DNA of 61,868 nucleotides from UBA2421 sp002343075 (GCA_937982565.1 CALJLN010000049.1:1-61868); one strand, 5' to 3'. Positions 52,810-61,868 are shown, numbered from the stretch's first letter. Numbers and translations are program-made. The notes: generated from the letters alone by a model not told the origin.

Positions 52810-54218
52810 GCAGTATCGTCGTCATGCTCATCTTCGCGCTCGCGGCCTACTTCACCTGGACGCGCGGCATCGCATTTGCATTCGCGTGGGTCTACCTGCC
52901 GGTGCTCTTCCTGCTCTCGGCCACCAAATCGATCTCGCTGCCCATGCTTCCGGATATGACCAGCCAGTTTGCCGTCGGCTACGGCGTCATCGCCGGGCTG
53001 GTGTTGAAAGGCGGAGAGCGGCTGACCATTCGCTGGAACATGCTCGATACCGTTATCGTCGCGCTGTGGGTGGTCAACGCCATCAGCTCTGGTGCCACCG
53101 GGGGTATGGAACTGGCGCGCAACGCAATCGGCGACGGTTTCTTTGATTTTCTCACGCCCTACTTCCTCGCCCGCATCGCTTTTCAATCAGCGGAAGGCCG
53201 TCGGGCGGCATTCTGGTCGGTCACGGTGTGCGCCGGGCTGATCGCGCTCATGTCGCCGATCGAAATGCGCCTCTGGCCGCAGTTTTGGAGCAGGCAATTG
53301 GACGCATTTGGGCTGTTCACCCCCGCCAACTCCATGCCGCTTTACCGCTTCGGCCTGGCCCGCGCCCAAACGACGTTCTGGCAGCCGATGGATCAGGGCA
53401 ACAGCGGCCTGCTGATGCTGGGCATGATCGGTCTTTTCGCCTGCACGACGGCGCTCGGCTGGCGCAATTGGCGAACCATCACCGCGCTCGGCGTGGCGGG
53501 CTTTGTCGCGGTCGCTTCGCTCAGTTTCAGCGCGTTTCTAAACATTGCCATCGCCGCGGGGCTGTTTTTTGCGCTTCGCGCTCTACCCGACCTGGGCAGG
53601 GTGCTGGCGGTGTTTGTCGTCGTCGGCATCCTTGGGGGCGTGGCGGTCACCAACCACCTTCTGAGCGCCCCACTCGCCGAACGCGGGGAAAACTTCGGGC
53701 AGACCGTAAATGACAGCGTACACATGCGCACCCGTATCGTGCAGGAGGGCTGGCCCGTGGCAATGGATGCCGGATGGGTCGGCTTTGGCAAGGAAGGCGT
53801 CGAACGCGAACTGAGCAGCCGCAGCCCTGACAAGAACTATGTAAAGAGCATCGACAATGCCTACCTGCTTATGATCATGCAAAAAGGGTGGCCGTATTTT
53901 CTGCTGTTTATGACCATCCCCTTCATCGTCGCGTTTCGCACCAGCGCCGCCTTCGCCCGCGCGCCGGCGGAAATGCAGCGGTTGCCGGTCATTTTTGTCG
54001 TCGCGGTGCTCTTTGCCATTTTCATCGCGATGTACACCATTTTCTTTGGCTTCGTCTACGCACGCCTGCTCATCGTCATGCTCGGACTGTTTGCGAGCCT
54101 GACTGACGTGCTCACGGGCCGGGTGATGCTCGAAAGCGAGCGGCGGGTCGAGACAATCTCGACCGGCTACGTCCGGCAACCCGCCGGCGCATTTCCTGCG
54201 ATGGCCGGGAGGTCGTAA
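52806..54218 (+). CDS. O-antigen polymerase/ligase-like membrane protein
   Basis: 470 residues from GTG 52806. About eleven membrane helices. Between helices there is a long extracytoplasmic stretch (LLSAPLAERGENFGQTVNDSVHMRTRIVQEGWPVAMDAGWVGFGKEGVERELSS...SIDNAYLLMIMQKGW), with NAY and R-rich positions typical of Wzy/WaaL-like enzymes. Overlaps both neighbours, so it is tightly cotranscribed. Polymerase versus ligase cannot be told apart from sequence. Confidence 0.78.
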   Translation: MSSIVVMLIFALAAYFTWTRGIAFAFAWVYLPVLFLLSATKSISLPMLPDMTSQFAVGYGVIAGLVLKGGERLTIRWNMLDTVIVALWVVNAISSGATGGMELARNAIGDGFFDFLTPYFLARIAFQSAEGRRAAFWSVTVCAGLIALMSPIEMRLWPQFWSRQLDAFGLFTPANSMPLYRFGLARAQTTFWQPMDQGNSGLLMLGMIGLFACTTALGWRNWRTITALGVAGFVAVASLSFSAFLNIAIAAGLFFALRALPDLGRVLAVFVVVGILGGVAVTNHLLSAPLAERGENFGQTVNDSVHMRTRIVQEGWPVAMDAGWVGFGKEGVERELSSRSPDKNYVKSIDNAYLLMIMQKGWPYFLLFMTIPFIVAFRTSAAFARAPAEMQRLPVIFVVAVLFAIFIAMYTIFFGFVYARLLIVMLGLFASLTDVLTGRVMLESERRVETISTGYVRQPAGAFPAMAGRS

Positions 54219-55660
54219 TGTCGGCCAAGTCGTGGCGGCTTTGGATTGCCGTGATCATCCTGGTGGCGTTGACAGCCCGCATGACCGCCGTCTTCGCGCT
54301 CAAACGATGGGACGCATCCATGCCTGGCGTCAACCGGCAACTGGCGGTCTCCCTCAACGAATCCGGCACATTCACGTTTCGCGAGCATGGCACGGTCGGT
54401 CCGAGCAGCGTGACCACGCCCGTCTACCCGGTGTTGCTTGCCGCGATTTTCAGGACTTTCGGGAGTGAAACCCCCACCGCATACTTCGCCGCCATCACGC
54501 TCAACGCAATCTTTGGCGCACTCACCGCGGGCGTGGTCGCGACGTGGGTCCGGCGCGCCGGCTCGCTCGGTCACTTCCGCCCGACCGCCGAGGCTCCACG
54601 CCAACCGGGGCCGCGAATCGAACGCCTCGCCATCGCCGCGGGGCTGGTAGTAGCGCTCTGGCCGCCGCAGATTTTCGCCGCGACCTTTGCGCAGCCCCTG
54701 GCACTCACGGTGCTGTGCATCACGTCGGCCTGCCTGCTCTGGGCGCGGGCGATCACCGATCATGGGTTGCTCACATGGCTCGGCTGCTGTATCGCGCTCT
54801 CAATCGCCGCGTTAATCGAACCGCCATTCGTCGCCGCCGTTGGTTTTGCCGGGATGATCACACTGATGATGCGCGCCTGGCCGTTGGATGTGCGCGTGCG
54901 CAACGTCGCAGTGCTGGCGCTGGTCAGCATTTTGACGCTGCTCCCCTGGATTTCCCGCAATCTGGCGGTGCATGGGAGGGCTTTGTTCACGACGACGCTC
55001 TGGCAACATGTCTGGGCTGGCGCAAACCCGCACGCCACCGGCTCAGACCGCCTGCCGCTCACGCCCGATCGGCGCGCCGCAGCGGGGTCCGGTTGGTCGC
55101 ACGATGATTCCGACGCCGAGTTCGCGCGCGTGCCGATGATGCAGATCGACCTGATCGCCCCCGCTGGCCGTGCCGCACTGCGCGAACAGCCTGAAGTGGC
55201 TCGCGAAGCGATCTTCCGAGGTTGGGCGAGCGACTGGCTGGGAGAACATCGCTCGACATGGATTGCGCAGTTGCCGACACGCATCGGCAAATGGTGGTGG
55301 ATCGACTACGATCATCCCATGTCTCGAAACCCGCTTGCCCTCATCCCCCGCACCCTCGCCGCTGCAGGCGCGCTCGTTGCCCTGCCGCTGCTACTTCGCC
55401 GACGCGCCGGATTTGCGCTGCCGGCGGTAGTGCTTGCCGCGATGTTCGTTGCCGCTTCTCTGACAATCGCCACCGCAAAGATGACGATCCTGATCGAGCC
55501 TCTCCAACTCGGGCTGATTTTTTCAGCGATGCTGGTCCTGATCGGACTGCGGGAACCGGCTGGTGCAACGACGCCGCAATCTCGCCACCTGTCGGCGGGC
55601 CACGCCCTCGCCGCGGGCGAGCCGCTGGCCGCCCATGTGCAAGCGAGGTCTGCCCGTTGA
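54218..55660 (+). CDS. Membrane glycosyltransferase of the ArnT/PMT type (GT-C)
   Basis: 480 residues. ATG 54218 shares one base with the previous stop (TAATG). About ten membrane helices, an acidic/basic first loop (FALKRWDASMPGVNRQLAVSLNESGTFTF) and TTPVYPVLLAAIFRTFG, which is characteristic of GT-C enzymes that use lipid-linked sugars. It would use the polyprenyl-phosphate sugar made by the upstream GT2 (inference). The acceptor is unknown. Confidence 0.75.
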   Translation: MSAKSWRLWIAVIILVALTARMTAVFALKRWDASMPGVNRQLAVSLNESGTFTFREHGTVGPSSVTTPVYPVLLAAIFRTFGSETPTAYFAAITLNAIFGALTAGVVATWVRRAGSLGHFRPTAEAPRQPGPRIERLAIAAGLVVALWPPQIFAATFAQPLALTVLCITSACLLWARAITDHGLLTWLGCCIALSIAALIEPPFVAAVGFAGMITLMMRAWPLDVRVRNVAVLALVSILTLLPWISRNLAVHGRALFTTTLWQHVWAGANPHATGSDRLPLTPDRRAAAGSGWSHDDSDAEFARVPMMQIDLIAPAGRAALREQPEVAREAIFRGWASDWLGEHRSTWIAQLPTRIGKWWWIDYDHPMSRNPLALIPRTLAAAGALVALPLLLRRRAGFALPAVVLAAMFVAASLTIATAKMTILIEPLQLGLIFSAMLVLIGLREPAGATTPQSRHLSAGHALAAGEPLAAHVQARSAR

Positions 55661-56925
55661 ACTACGTTCTTGTGAATCATGTTCCATTCGCCTTCGCGAA
55701 GCACGGCACGCGCGTTCGCACAGCCCCCGCGATGCTCGCCGATCTTCGCGCACAAGCTGTCGCGCTGAGAGACGCGGGAATGAGGTTGCTCGTAGCCGCA
55801 CCCGTTCTCCCCGCTGCCCATCCCGCTGCGAAGGGATGTACATCGGAGGAGTTCAGCACCGACGATTTAGATTTTGAGCTACTTCACCTCCCCGTCTACG
55901 TTTCGATGCGCGACTACCTGCGAAGGAAGGAGCGGCTCGTCCATGCGCTCGAGCAGCACCTCGCTGTCGCCGACATTGCCCAACTCGGCTACGGCGGCCA
56001 CCCGATGATGCTCGGCGAAGTGGCATGGCCAATCGCACATAAAGTCGGCGCCAAGATCGTCTGGATGTTTGACGCCATTGATCCTTTCGAGCGCATGAAG
56101 CAACAGAACCGCCGCGATGCCAACCCCGTGCGGCGGCTTGCAAAGCATCGGCTGGTCAATCACAAGCTGCATTTCTGCAAACACGCAGTTGCCAGGGCCG
56201 ATCTGGTGATTGCGCATCATCCATCCATCAAGGATCGCTTTGCCGAGGCATGGGACTCGCACTGCCGGCTGTTCCCGCCCCCGCTTTTCGATGGGGACAT
56301 GCTTCCCACCGAGGCGCAGCTACAGGTTTTGGCAGCACGAAGGGCCGATAAAACCCGGCCGCTTCGACTGGCCACATTTGCGCCCCACCGGGCCACCGAC
56401 CCTGCCGATCATTTAGTGCGGGCGCTGGCACATTGCCGTCGGCTGAGTGTGCCGGTGAGCCTTGAAGTCATCGCCAGTGCGGCCGAAGCGGCGACGTATC
56501 TTCAGTTGGCAGGGCAACTTGCGATGCACGAACATGTGCACCACACCCCCGCCCCACCTGACCCCGCCGGCTGGATGGCGGTGTTGAGTGAGTGCGACGC
56601 GCTTTTCAGCATCGCGCGCGACGGGTTCGACCCGCAGAAGACGTTTATCGCCATGGCCGCTGGGCTGCCCGTGGTGACGTACGAAAACCCGGCGACCGAC
56701 CGCCTGATCGAAACGAGCAAGGCCGGAACAATCGTACCCGAGCAGAATGTGCTGCTGCTGGCACAGGCCATGATCGACCTGCACCGCGAGCGACGGTTGC
56801 TCAACAGTCAGGGCGAACATGCATGGCAGGCGGCGCAACAGCGCACGTTGCAGGCCAACCACCGCGCCCGCGCAGAGTTGATCGTGTCCCGACTGACCCG
56901 GCGGGCGAAGGCAAATGTGGGATAG
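55657..56925 (+). CDS. Glycosyltransferase (GT4-like, GT-B fold)
   Basis: 422 residues from TTG 55657 (TTGA overlap with the upstream stop), beginning NYVLVNHVPFAF. The N-terminal domain has FAKHGTRVRTAPAMLADLRAQ and GKIVWMFDAIDPFERM-like segments. The C-terminal domain has the nucleotide-sugar part LFSIARDGFDPQKTFIAMAAGLPVVTYENPATDRLIETSKAGTIV, where the E-x7-E type site is degenerate. The frame extends upstream into the GT-C gene but lacks coding character there. Donor sugar unknown. Confidence 0.78.
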   Translation: MNYVLVNHVPFAFAKHGTRVRTAPAMLADLRAQAVALRDAGMRLLVAAPVLPAAHPAAKGCTSEEFSTDDLDFELLHLPVYVSMRDYLRRKERLVHALEQHLAVADIAQLGYGGHPMMLGEVAWPIAHKVGAKIVWMFDAIDPFERMKQQNRRDANPVRRLAKHRLVNHKLHFCKHAVARADLVIAHHPSIKDRFAEAWDSHCRLFPPPLFDGDMLPTEAQLQVLAARRADKTRPLRLATFAPHRATDPADHLVRALAHCRRLSVPVSLEVIASAAEAATYLQLAGQLAMHEHVHHTPAPPDPAGWMAVLSECDALFSIARDGFDPQKTFIAMAAGLPVVTYENPATDRLIETSKAGTIVPEQNVLLLAQAMIDLHRERRLLNSQGEHAWQAAQQRTLQANHRARAELIVSRLTRRAKANVG

Positions 56926-56982
56926 GATTTGGTAGCCCCGGCCAGACTTGCGGCGGGGATGATTCACGCTTTGCAGATGCAC

Positions 56983-58713
56983 ATGAAAACGCTTGTTGTC
57001 ATCGTCAACTATCGCACTCCGGGGCTTACTGTCGACTGCCTTCGGTCACTCGCGCCTGAGATCGATGCTGAAACCCAGGTTGTCGTAACCGACAACGCTT
57101 CTGGCGACGAATCAGTCGAAGTGATTTCGCGCGCCATCGCCGAAAGCGGCTGGAGCAGTTGGTGCACGCTAAAACCCCTGCCACGAAACGGTGGGTTTGC
57201 ATATGGCAACAACTTGGGAATGAGTGGGCTTGGATTGAGTGGGCAGTCGGAAGCGCAAAGTGGGCAGTGCGCAGAGGACAGTGGGCAGAATGATGCTCGC
57301 ATGCGGCCCGCTCTGAATTCTACCGACTGCCCACTGCCCTCTGCCGACTACATCTTCCTTCTCAACCCCGACACAACCGTTTTCCCCGGCGTGATAAGAG
57401 AACTGGTCGCATTCATGGACGCCAACCCCCGCTGCGGCATTGCGGGCAGCCGGGCGGAAAATCAGAACGGCACTGTGCGGAAGAGTGCGTTTCGTTTTCA
57501 CTCGATATCAGGCGAGTTTGAGCGCCAGGCAGAACTGGGCATCGTCTCGAAACTGCTGCGTCGTTCGGCGGTCGGGTTGCCGATTCCCGATCGCCCCACC
57601 CGAGTCGATTGGGTAAGCGGCTGTGGAATGATGATCCGCCGCGAGGTCTTCGAGGCCATCGGCCTGCTGGACGACAACTATTTTATGTACTACGAGGAGA
57701 GCGACTTTGCCCTGCGAGCGCATCGCGCGGGGTTTGAGTGCTGGTATGTTCCGTCAAGCCGGCTGATTCACCTCGTCGGCCAGGCCTCGGGCGTAACCGG
57801 GGCCAATCGCGCCCAAAAGCGACGGCCTAGGTATTGGTTTGAGTCGCGCGCGCTTTACTTCCGCAAGAACCGCGGCTGGCTATACGCCCAACTGGCCAAC
57901 CTTGCCTGGATCGTCGCGTATAGCCTCTGCCTGGTTAAGCGAGCGGTGGCGCGGAAGGACAATCCCGATCCACCGAGGCTCTGGCGTGATTTTGTGCGCT
58001 ATAATTTCCTGCCGCAGCGGGCGGGAGCGATGACCCCGGCGACGGGCCAGCAGCCAGAAAGGCGAGCCGTGAGCGAGCAGAGCGAGACGCGCATCTACGA
58101 AAAAATCGTTTTGGGCACGACGAATCAGAATCCGCCGGGGATGACTTTCTGGCAACTGGTTAAAGAAGACTGGCAGACCCACGAACGCGATTTCTTCAAT
58201 CAAGGCTTCTGGGCGATGTTTCAACATCGGCTGGGCAACTGGCGCATGGGCCTGCCCAAACTCATTCGCCCGCCGTTCACGTTGCTTTACCGATTTTTGC
58301 ACAAGTGGGTGCAGTGGACTTGCGGAATCAGCCTCGCGTACACGGTCAAAGTCGGGCGACGGGTGCATATCTGGCACTTCGGCGGGATGATATTGGGTGC
58401 GCGCGAGATCGGCGACGACGTTCATATTCGCCAGAACTGCACATTTGGCGTGGCAAAAAAGGGCGATTCGCCACTTCTCAAGCCCACCTTTGAACCGCGG
58501 GTGGAAATCGGCGCGGGCGCGGTGATATGCGGGGGGATACGCATCGGCCACGACAGCGTGATCGGCGCCAACGCAGTTGTGGTAAAAGACGTGCCTCCCT
58601 ATTCGGTGGTCGTGGGCATTCCGGGCAGAGTGATCAAAACGCTCGGGCCGCAGGAAGAGAGGCCTTCGACCGAAAGCCTTGCAACGCCGATGGTTCGCGA
58701 AGAAGCGGCGTAA
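56983..58713 (+). CDS. GT2 glycosyltransferase fused to a left-handed beta-helix acetyltransferase
   Basis: 576 residues from ATG 56983. Residues 1-300: rhamnosyltransferase-like GT2 (VVIVNYRTPGLTVDCLRSL, VTDNASGDESVEV, NGGFAYGNNLG, IFLLNPDT, VDWVSGCGMMIRREVFEAIGLLDDNYFMYYEE). Residues 81-121 are an insertion between NNLGM and DYIFLLNPD; it is rich in G, Q and S and encoded by CAGTGGGCAG repeats. From about residue 380 there is a serine-acetyltransferase-type hexapeptide domain (VHIWHFGGMILGAREIGDDVHIRQNCTFG...IGHDSVIGANAVVVKDVPPYSVVVGIPGRV). It probably acts on the same exopolysaccharide, adding a sugar and an O-acetyl group (inference). Confidence 0.85.
   Translation: MKTLVVIVNYRTPGLTVDCLRSLAPEIDAETQVVVTDNASGDESVEVISRAIAESGWSSWCTLKPLPRNGGFAYGNNLGMSGLGLSGQSEAQSGQCAEDSGQNDARMRPALNSTDCPLPSADYIFLLNPDTTVFPGVIRELVAFMDANPRCGIAGSRAENQNGTVRKSAFRFHSISGEFERQAELGIVSKLLRRSAVGLPIPDRPTRVDWVSGCGMMIRREVFEAIGLLDDNYFMYYEESDFALRAHRAGFECWYVPSSRLIHLVGQASGVTGANRAQKRRPRYWFESRALYFRKNRGWLYAQLANLAWIVAYSLCLVKRAVARKDNPDPPRLWRDFVRYNFLPQRAGAMTPATGQQPERRAVSEQSETRIYEKIVLGTTNQNPPGMTFWQLVKEDWQTHERDFFNQGFWAMFQHRLGNWRMGLPKLIRPPFTLLYRFLHKWVQWTCGISLAYTVKVGRRVHIWHFGGMILGAREIGDDVHIRQNCTFGVAKKGDSPLLKPTFEPRVEIGAGAVICGGIRIGHDSVIGANAVVVKDVPPYSVVVGIPGRVIKTLGPQEERPSTESLATPMVREEAA
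57235..57345 (+). repeat. CAGTGGGCAG-type repeat inserted in frame in a GT2 gene
   Basis: AGTGGGCAG-type units at 57238-57292 and the complementary CTGCCCACTGCCCTCTGCC at 57330-57348 can form a long hairpin. The same repeat family occurs in the spacer at 35730-35986. It adds about 40 residues without breaking the frame. Confidence 0.75.
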
Positions 58714-58715
58714 CA

Positions 58716-59657
58716 ATGAGAGTTGGCCTCGTAGCAATCGGCAGAAATGAGGGCGCGCGGCTTGCGGCGTGCCTGCGGGCGGCGGCGCGCGATGTACAGT
58801 CATTTGTCTACGTCGATTCGGGTTCAACCGATGACAGCCTGCAGATCGCGCAGTCGCTGGGTGCGGAGATTGTCAGGCTTGATTTGTCCATTCCCTTCAC
58901 CGCGGCTCGGTCGCGGAATGCGGGGTTTGCCCGTCTGATATCGCTCGATCCGTCGATCGAGTTGGTGCAGTTTATTGATGGCGACTGCGAATTGGTGGAA
59001 GGTTGGATCCCAACTGCAGCACAGTTTCTCGCCGCCACGCCGAAGGCCGCAGTCGTTTGCGGACGCCGCCGCGAACGGTTTCCGGATGCTTCCCGATACA
59101 ACGCGATGTGTGACCTGGAGTGGAACACCCCCATCGGCCGAGCCAAATCCTGCGGCGGCGACGCGCTCATGCGGGTGACGGCATTTCAGCAGGCAGGCGG
59201 CTACAACGATGCCGTCATCGCCGGGGAAGAACCCGAATTGTGCGTCCGGCTGCGCAAGGCGGGTTTCGAGATCCACAGGATTGACGCAGAAATGACCCTG
59301 CACGACGCCGCCATGACACGATTCGGGCAATGGTGGAAGCGAAACGTGCGCGCCGGCCATGCATATGCCGAAGGCTTCGACATGCACGGCGCGCCACCGG
59401 AGAACTTTCGGCGGAAGGAAGTCGTCAGCAACTATGTATGGGCAACACCCGTGATGTGGCTCCTCTGGCCCCTTCTATGGATAAAAATCTACCGCGGGCG
59501 ACGAAACGGCCTGTATGCGACGTTCGTCACACTCAGCAAGCTCCCTCAGGCAATCGGACAACTGACATTCCTGTGGAACCGGCTCCGCGGAAAGCGGACG
59601 ATGCTGATTGAATACAAAAACCCCATTCCCGCTCCGGGTGCTCTGGGAGAGCGGTAG
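58716..59657 (+). CDS. GT2 glycosyltransferase
   Basis: 313 residues from ATG 58716, 2 bp after the previous stop. RVGLVAIGRNEGARLAACLRA, YVDSGSTDDSL, IDGDCELVEGW (DxD-like site), CGGDALMRVTAFQQAGGYNDAVIAGEEPELCVRLRKAG. The C-terminus has a hydrophobic stretch (YVWATPVMWLLWPLLWIKIY) that may anchor to the membrane. Same polysaccharide locus. Confidence 0.87.
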   Translation: MRVGLVAIGRNEGARLAACLRAAARDVQSFVYVDSGSTDDSLQIAQSLGAEIVRLDLSIPFTAARSRNAGFARLISLDPSIELVQFIDGDCELVEGWIPTAAQFLAATPKAAVVCGRRRERFPDASRYNAMCDLEWNTPIGRAKSCGGDALMRVTAFQQAGGYNDAVIAGEEPELCVRLRKAGFEIHRIDAEMTLHDAAMTRFGQWWKRNVRAGHAYAEGFDMHGAPPENFRRKEVVSNYVWATPVMWLLWPLLWIKIYRGRRNGLYATFVTLSKLPQAIGQLTFLWNRLRGKRTMLIEYKNPIPAPGALGER

Positions 59658-59788
59658 GGTGAGGGCTCTTTCTAAAATGTCGAATAACGAAACCCGAACG
59701 AAGAATAAAATCCGAAACCAGCAATCAGAAAGTCGTCATTCGCGCTTCGTCATTGAGTTGGATTTCTGATTCCATCGTTCTGATTCAG
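59658..59788. repeat. Spacer of short repeats (CGAACGAAGAAT type)
   Basis: Contains ACGAAACCCGAACGAAGAAT and CGTCATTCGCGCTTCGTCATT, which resemble a short interspersed repeat type common in spacers. No gene is seen. Confidence 0.4.
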
Positions 59789-61030
59789 ATGCCCACCATC
59801 GCCTACATCTCCAGCATTCTGCCGGCACGCAGCGAGACGTTTGTCTATCGCGAGATTCGCGAGCTGCGCCGCCGTGGGTGGGATGTGGTTTGTGTTTCGC
59901 TCAACGCTCCGACGGAAGCGGTGGCGGGGTTGGAGGATTTGGAGCGCGATCGCGTGGTCGTCTACGACGGCCTGAACTGGGTCGGCGATTCGATCATCGA
60001 AAGTGTGCTGCATCCGATTTCCTCGGCGATCGACCTGATGCATGTGAAACTCGATGCCGTCGCCCCGGGTGAATCGATGAGCCTTCCGGCGCGAGCCAAG
60101 TTGTTCGTTCAATGCGCCGCCGGCGGCGCGATGGCCCGGCGGCTGCGCGAACGGGGGGTGAAGCACATTCATTGCCACTTCGCGCACGCGCCGACGACCG
60201 TCGGCATGTATGCGGCGATGCAACTTGGCGTCTCGTTCAGCTTTACCGGTCATGCGAATGATCTGTTTCAACGCCGCGCGCTGCTCCGGCGCAAGCTGCA
60301 GCGCGCCGCGTTCGTCAACTGCATCAGCGAGTGGCATCGGGACTTTTACATCAAGATCGAACCCACCAGCGCTGCGAAGTGCCACATCGTCCGGTGTGGC
60401 GTGGATGTGGATGCGTGGAAGTTTAGGGCAGAAGCGAACGCAGCGGCGGGAAATCGGCCCATTCAGATTCTCACCGTTTGCCGCCTCGTTGAAAAAAAGG
60501 GCGTGGATAACCTGCTGCGCGGGCTTGGCAAGGTGGCGCGCGACGGGGGGACGTTTGAGATGACCATCGCCGGGGATGGGCCGCAGCGCGCGGCGTTGGA
60601 GGCGATTGCACTCGAAGAGAACATCCAGCCGAGTGTGAAGTTTCTCGGTGCGGTCGATAACGAGCGCGTTAGGCACCTGCTTCAACACTCGGACGCCTTT
60701 GCGCTCCCCTGCCGGGATGACTCCTCCGGCGACCGCGACGGCATTCCGGTTGTGCTCATGGAAGCGATGGCCTGCGGGCTGCCGGTCATCAGCGGCGACC
60801 TGCCGGCGATTCGCGAGCTTGTTTCGCACGACCGATCGGGCCTTCTGGTCGACGGGACCAATGTGAGTTCCATCGCAGAGAGCATCGCTCGCCTGGCCGG
60901 CAACCCCGCGTTGCGCCAGAGCCTCGCCGCGGCCGGGCGGCAGCGCGTGGTGGAGGAATTCTCGCTGTCCGAGAATGTCACGCGCATCGAGAGGCTGCTG
61001 CGTCATTCTCTGTCAACCGACCATTCATAA
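59789..61030 (+). CDS. GT4 glycosyltransferase
   Basis: 413 residues from ATG 59789. N-terminal GT-B domain: IAYISSILPARSETFVYREIRELRRRGWDVVCVS and HIHCHFAHAPTTVGMYAAM. C-terminal domain: RPIQILTVCRLVEKKGVDNLLRGL, MTIAGDGPQRAALEAIA, VKFLGAVDNERV, and the E-x7-E site DGIPVVLMEAMACGLPVISGDLPAIRELV. It ends HSLSTDHS. Clearly functional in the polysaccharide locus; donor sugar unknown. Confidence 0.92.
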   Translation: MPTIAYISSILPARSETFVYREIRELRRRGWDVVCVSLNAPTEAVAGLEDLERDRVVVYDGLNWVGDSIIESVLHPISSAIDLMHVKLDAVAPGESMSLPARAKLFVQCAAGGAMARRLRERGVKHIHCHFAHAPTTVGMYAAMQLGVSFSFTGHANDLFQRRALLRRKLQRAAFVNCISEWHRDFYIKIEPTSAAKCHIVRCGVDVDAWKFRAEANAAAGNRPIQILTVCRLVEKKGVDNLLRGLGKVARDGGTFEMTIAGDGPQRAALEAIALEENIQPSVKFLGAVDNERVRHLLQHSDAFALPCRDDSSGDRDGIPVVLMEAMACGLPVISGDLPAIRELVSHDRSGLLVDGTNVSSIAESIARLAGNPALRQSLAAAGRQRVVEEFSLSENVTRIERLLRHSLSTDHS

Positions 61031-61167
61031 CTGCCGATAAAAATGATGGCCGCCGATGAGTGCGCTTCGGGATGACAGACTTTTAAATAAATCCGCGTTC
61101 ATCTGCGGCCATTTAACCCGCTTGAAGAAAATCGTGTTCGAGGTTAGTTGAAAGCGAGCGAATCACC
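61031..61167. other. Intergenic spacer with short repeat relative
   Basis: 137 bp. ATCCGCGTTCATCTGCGG at about 61092-61110 is an inverted relative of the repeat at 7636-7668. No gene seen. Confidence 0.4.
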
Positions 61168-61868
61168 GTGACGGCGTTGGCATCGATGAAGTTTACTACG
61201 CAATCGCATGAGACCCCCGCTGGCGAGCCGTCGCCGTCGCGGAGGTATTGTCTCATCACCCCCTGCCGCGATGAGGCGCAATATGCCCGTCGGACGATCG
61301 AATCCGTGCTGAATCAATCAGTCCCGCCGGCGCTTTGGCTCATCGTCGACGATGGGAGCAAAGACGACACCCCGAAGATCCTCGCCGAGTATGCGGCGCG
61401 GGTGCCGTGGATCAAGGTCATCACCCGAACCGACCGCGGCGACCGCAAACTCGGCGGCGGCGTAATTGACGCCTTTTACTCTGGTTATGACACGATTCGC
61501 CCCGACGACTTTGATTATGTCTGCAAGTTCGATCTCGATCTCGATATCCCTCGGAGTTACTTTGAAGGGCTTATGCAGCGGATGGAGGCCAACCCGCGCA
61601 TCGGCACCGCAAGCGGCAAGCCGTACATGGAGTTGAACGGCAGGCTGGTGCCTGAAGTGTGCGGCGACGAAAACTCGGTGGGTATGATCAAGTTTTATCG
61701 GACGACCTGCTTCACTCAGATCGGCGGGTTTGTCCGGGAGTTAATGTGGGATGGCATCGACTGCCACCGATGCCGCATGCTCGGCTGGATCGCCGTGAGT
61801 TGGGACGATGCCGATATTCGGTTCACTCACCTCCGCCCGATGGGGACCAGCCACAAGAACTGGTGGAC
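61168..61868 (+). CDS. GT2 glycosyltransferase (3' end outside window)
   Basis: At least 233 residues and no stop before the window ends. The start is GTG 61168 or ATG 61186, both in frame. GT-A fold: YCLITPCRDEAQYARRTIESVLNQSVPPALWLIVDDGSKDDTPKIL, VCKFDLDLDIPRSYFEGL (D-x-D), then GTASGKPYMELNGRLVPE and GGFVRELMWDGIDCHRCRMLGWI. Last visible gene of the polysaccharide locus; product incomplete. Confidence 0.85.
   Translation, partial: MTALASMKFTTQSHETPAGEPSPSRRYCLITPCRDEAQYARRTIESVLNQSVPPALWLIVDDGSKDDTPKILAEYAARVPWIKVITRTDRGDRKLGGGVIDAFYSGYDTIRPDDFDYVCKFDLDLDIPRSYFEGLMQRMEANPRIGTASGKPYMELNGRLVPEVCGDENSVGMIKFYRTTCFTQIGGFVRELMWDGIDCHRCRMLGWIAVSWDDADIRFTHLRPMGTSHKNWW

Noticed and set aside
59750..61006. 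418-residue open frame on the minus strand
   Set aside because: Antisense to a clear GT4 gene, with no domain.

Overview
The window is GC-rich bacterial DNA and most likely comes from a planctomycete of the Phycisphaerae type. Two surface proteins carry an N-terminal LE(P/Q)RRLLS motif, one protein ends in a PEP-CTERM anchor, and there is a secreted WD40 protein without a kinase. The spacers are also full of short palindromic repeat families. This assignment rests on family recognition only; no rRNA, tRNA, CRISPR array or recognisable transposase was seen.

Layout. 1-2.8 kb: two tandem units, each a hydrolase-like C-terminus followed by a small exported protein. 3.0-3.7 kb: a ParE/Phd toxin-antitoxin pair. 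3.8-10.6 kb: a deoxysugar/lactate catabolism locus, with a divergent aldolase-dehydrogenase fusion and DeoR regulator, then lutABC and a TIM-barrel isomerase. 10.7-19 kb: a small unknown, a TerC-like membrane protein, a sulfotransferase, a PEP-CTERM protein, a phosphatase-TPR-sulfotransferase fusion, and an ECF sigma/membrane protein/PDZ protein set. 19-26.4 kb: a chromate transporter, then a manganese uptake locus (MntR-like repressor, outer-membrane protein, binding lipoprotein, ATPase, and two permeases each fused to DtxR-type domains). 26.5-30.7 kb: a TetR-DUF1761-WD40-SRPBCC operon on the minus strand. 31.2-33.2 kb: a BON protein with a long low-complexity region and a DUF4142 protein. 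33.4-35.4 kb: an Rhs/delta-60 toxin-like protein with a candidate immunity protein. 35.6-36.1 kb: a repeat-rich spacer with three copies of TGTTCCGCGCGGAACA. 36.1-43.2 kb: a TPR lipoprotein, CstA, a beta-helix protein, DinB, an RTX protein and a GxxExxY protein. 43.2-49.5 kb: an ATPase, an ArsR/SRPBCC/DinB cassette, argH, and small genes. 49.7-51.6 kb: a cysteine dioxygenase-flavoprotein fusion. 51.8-61.9 kb: a polysaccharide biosynthesis locus running off the right edge.

The main theme is structural. Four times, a cargo cassette lies between an intact gene and a truncated direct copy of part of that same gene: toxin-antitoxin beside the aldolase-SDR gene, ArsR/SRPBCC/DinB beside argH, the dioxygenase fusion beside a GT2 gene, and the toxin tip plus immunity gene beside the Rhs core. 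The 1-2.8 kb tandem units are a related case. This suggests cassettes acquired by recombination that left a partial copy of the neighbouring gene. Short repeat families have also invaded coding sequence, seen as an in-frame insert in a glycosyltransferase and a variable linker in ArgH.

Coordinates are for the start I judged best, often downstream of the longest open frame; reasons are given per entry.
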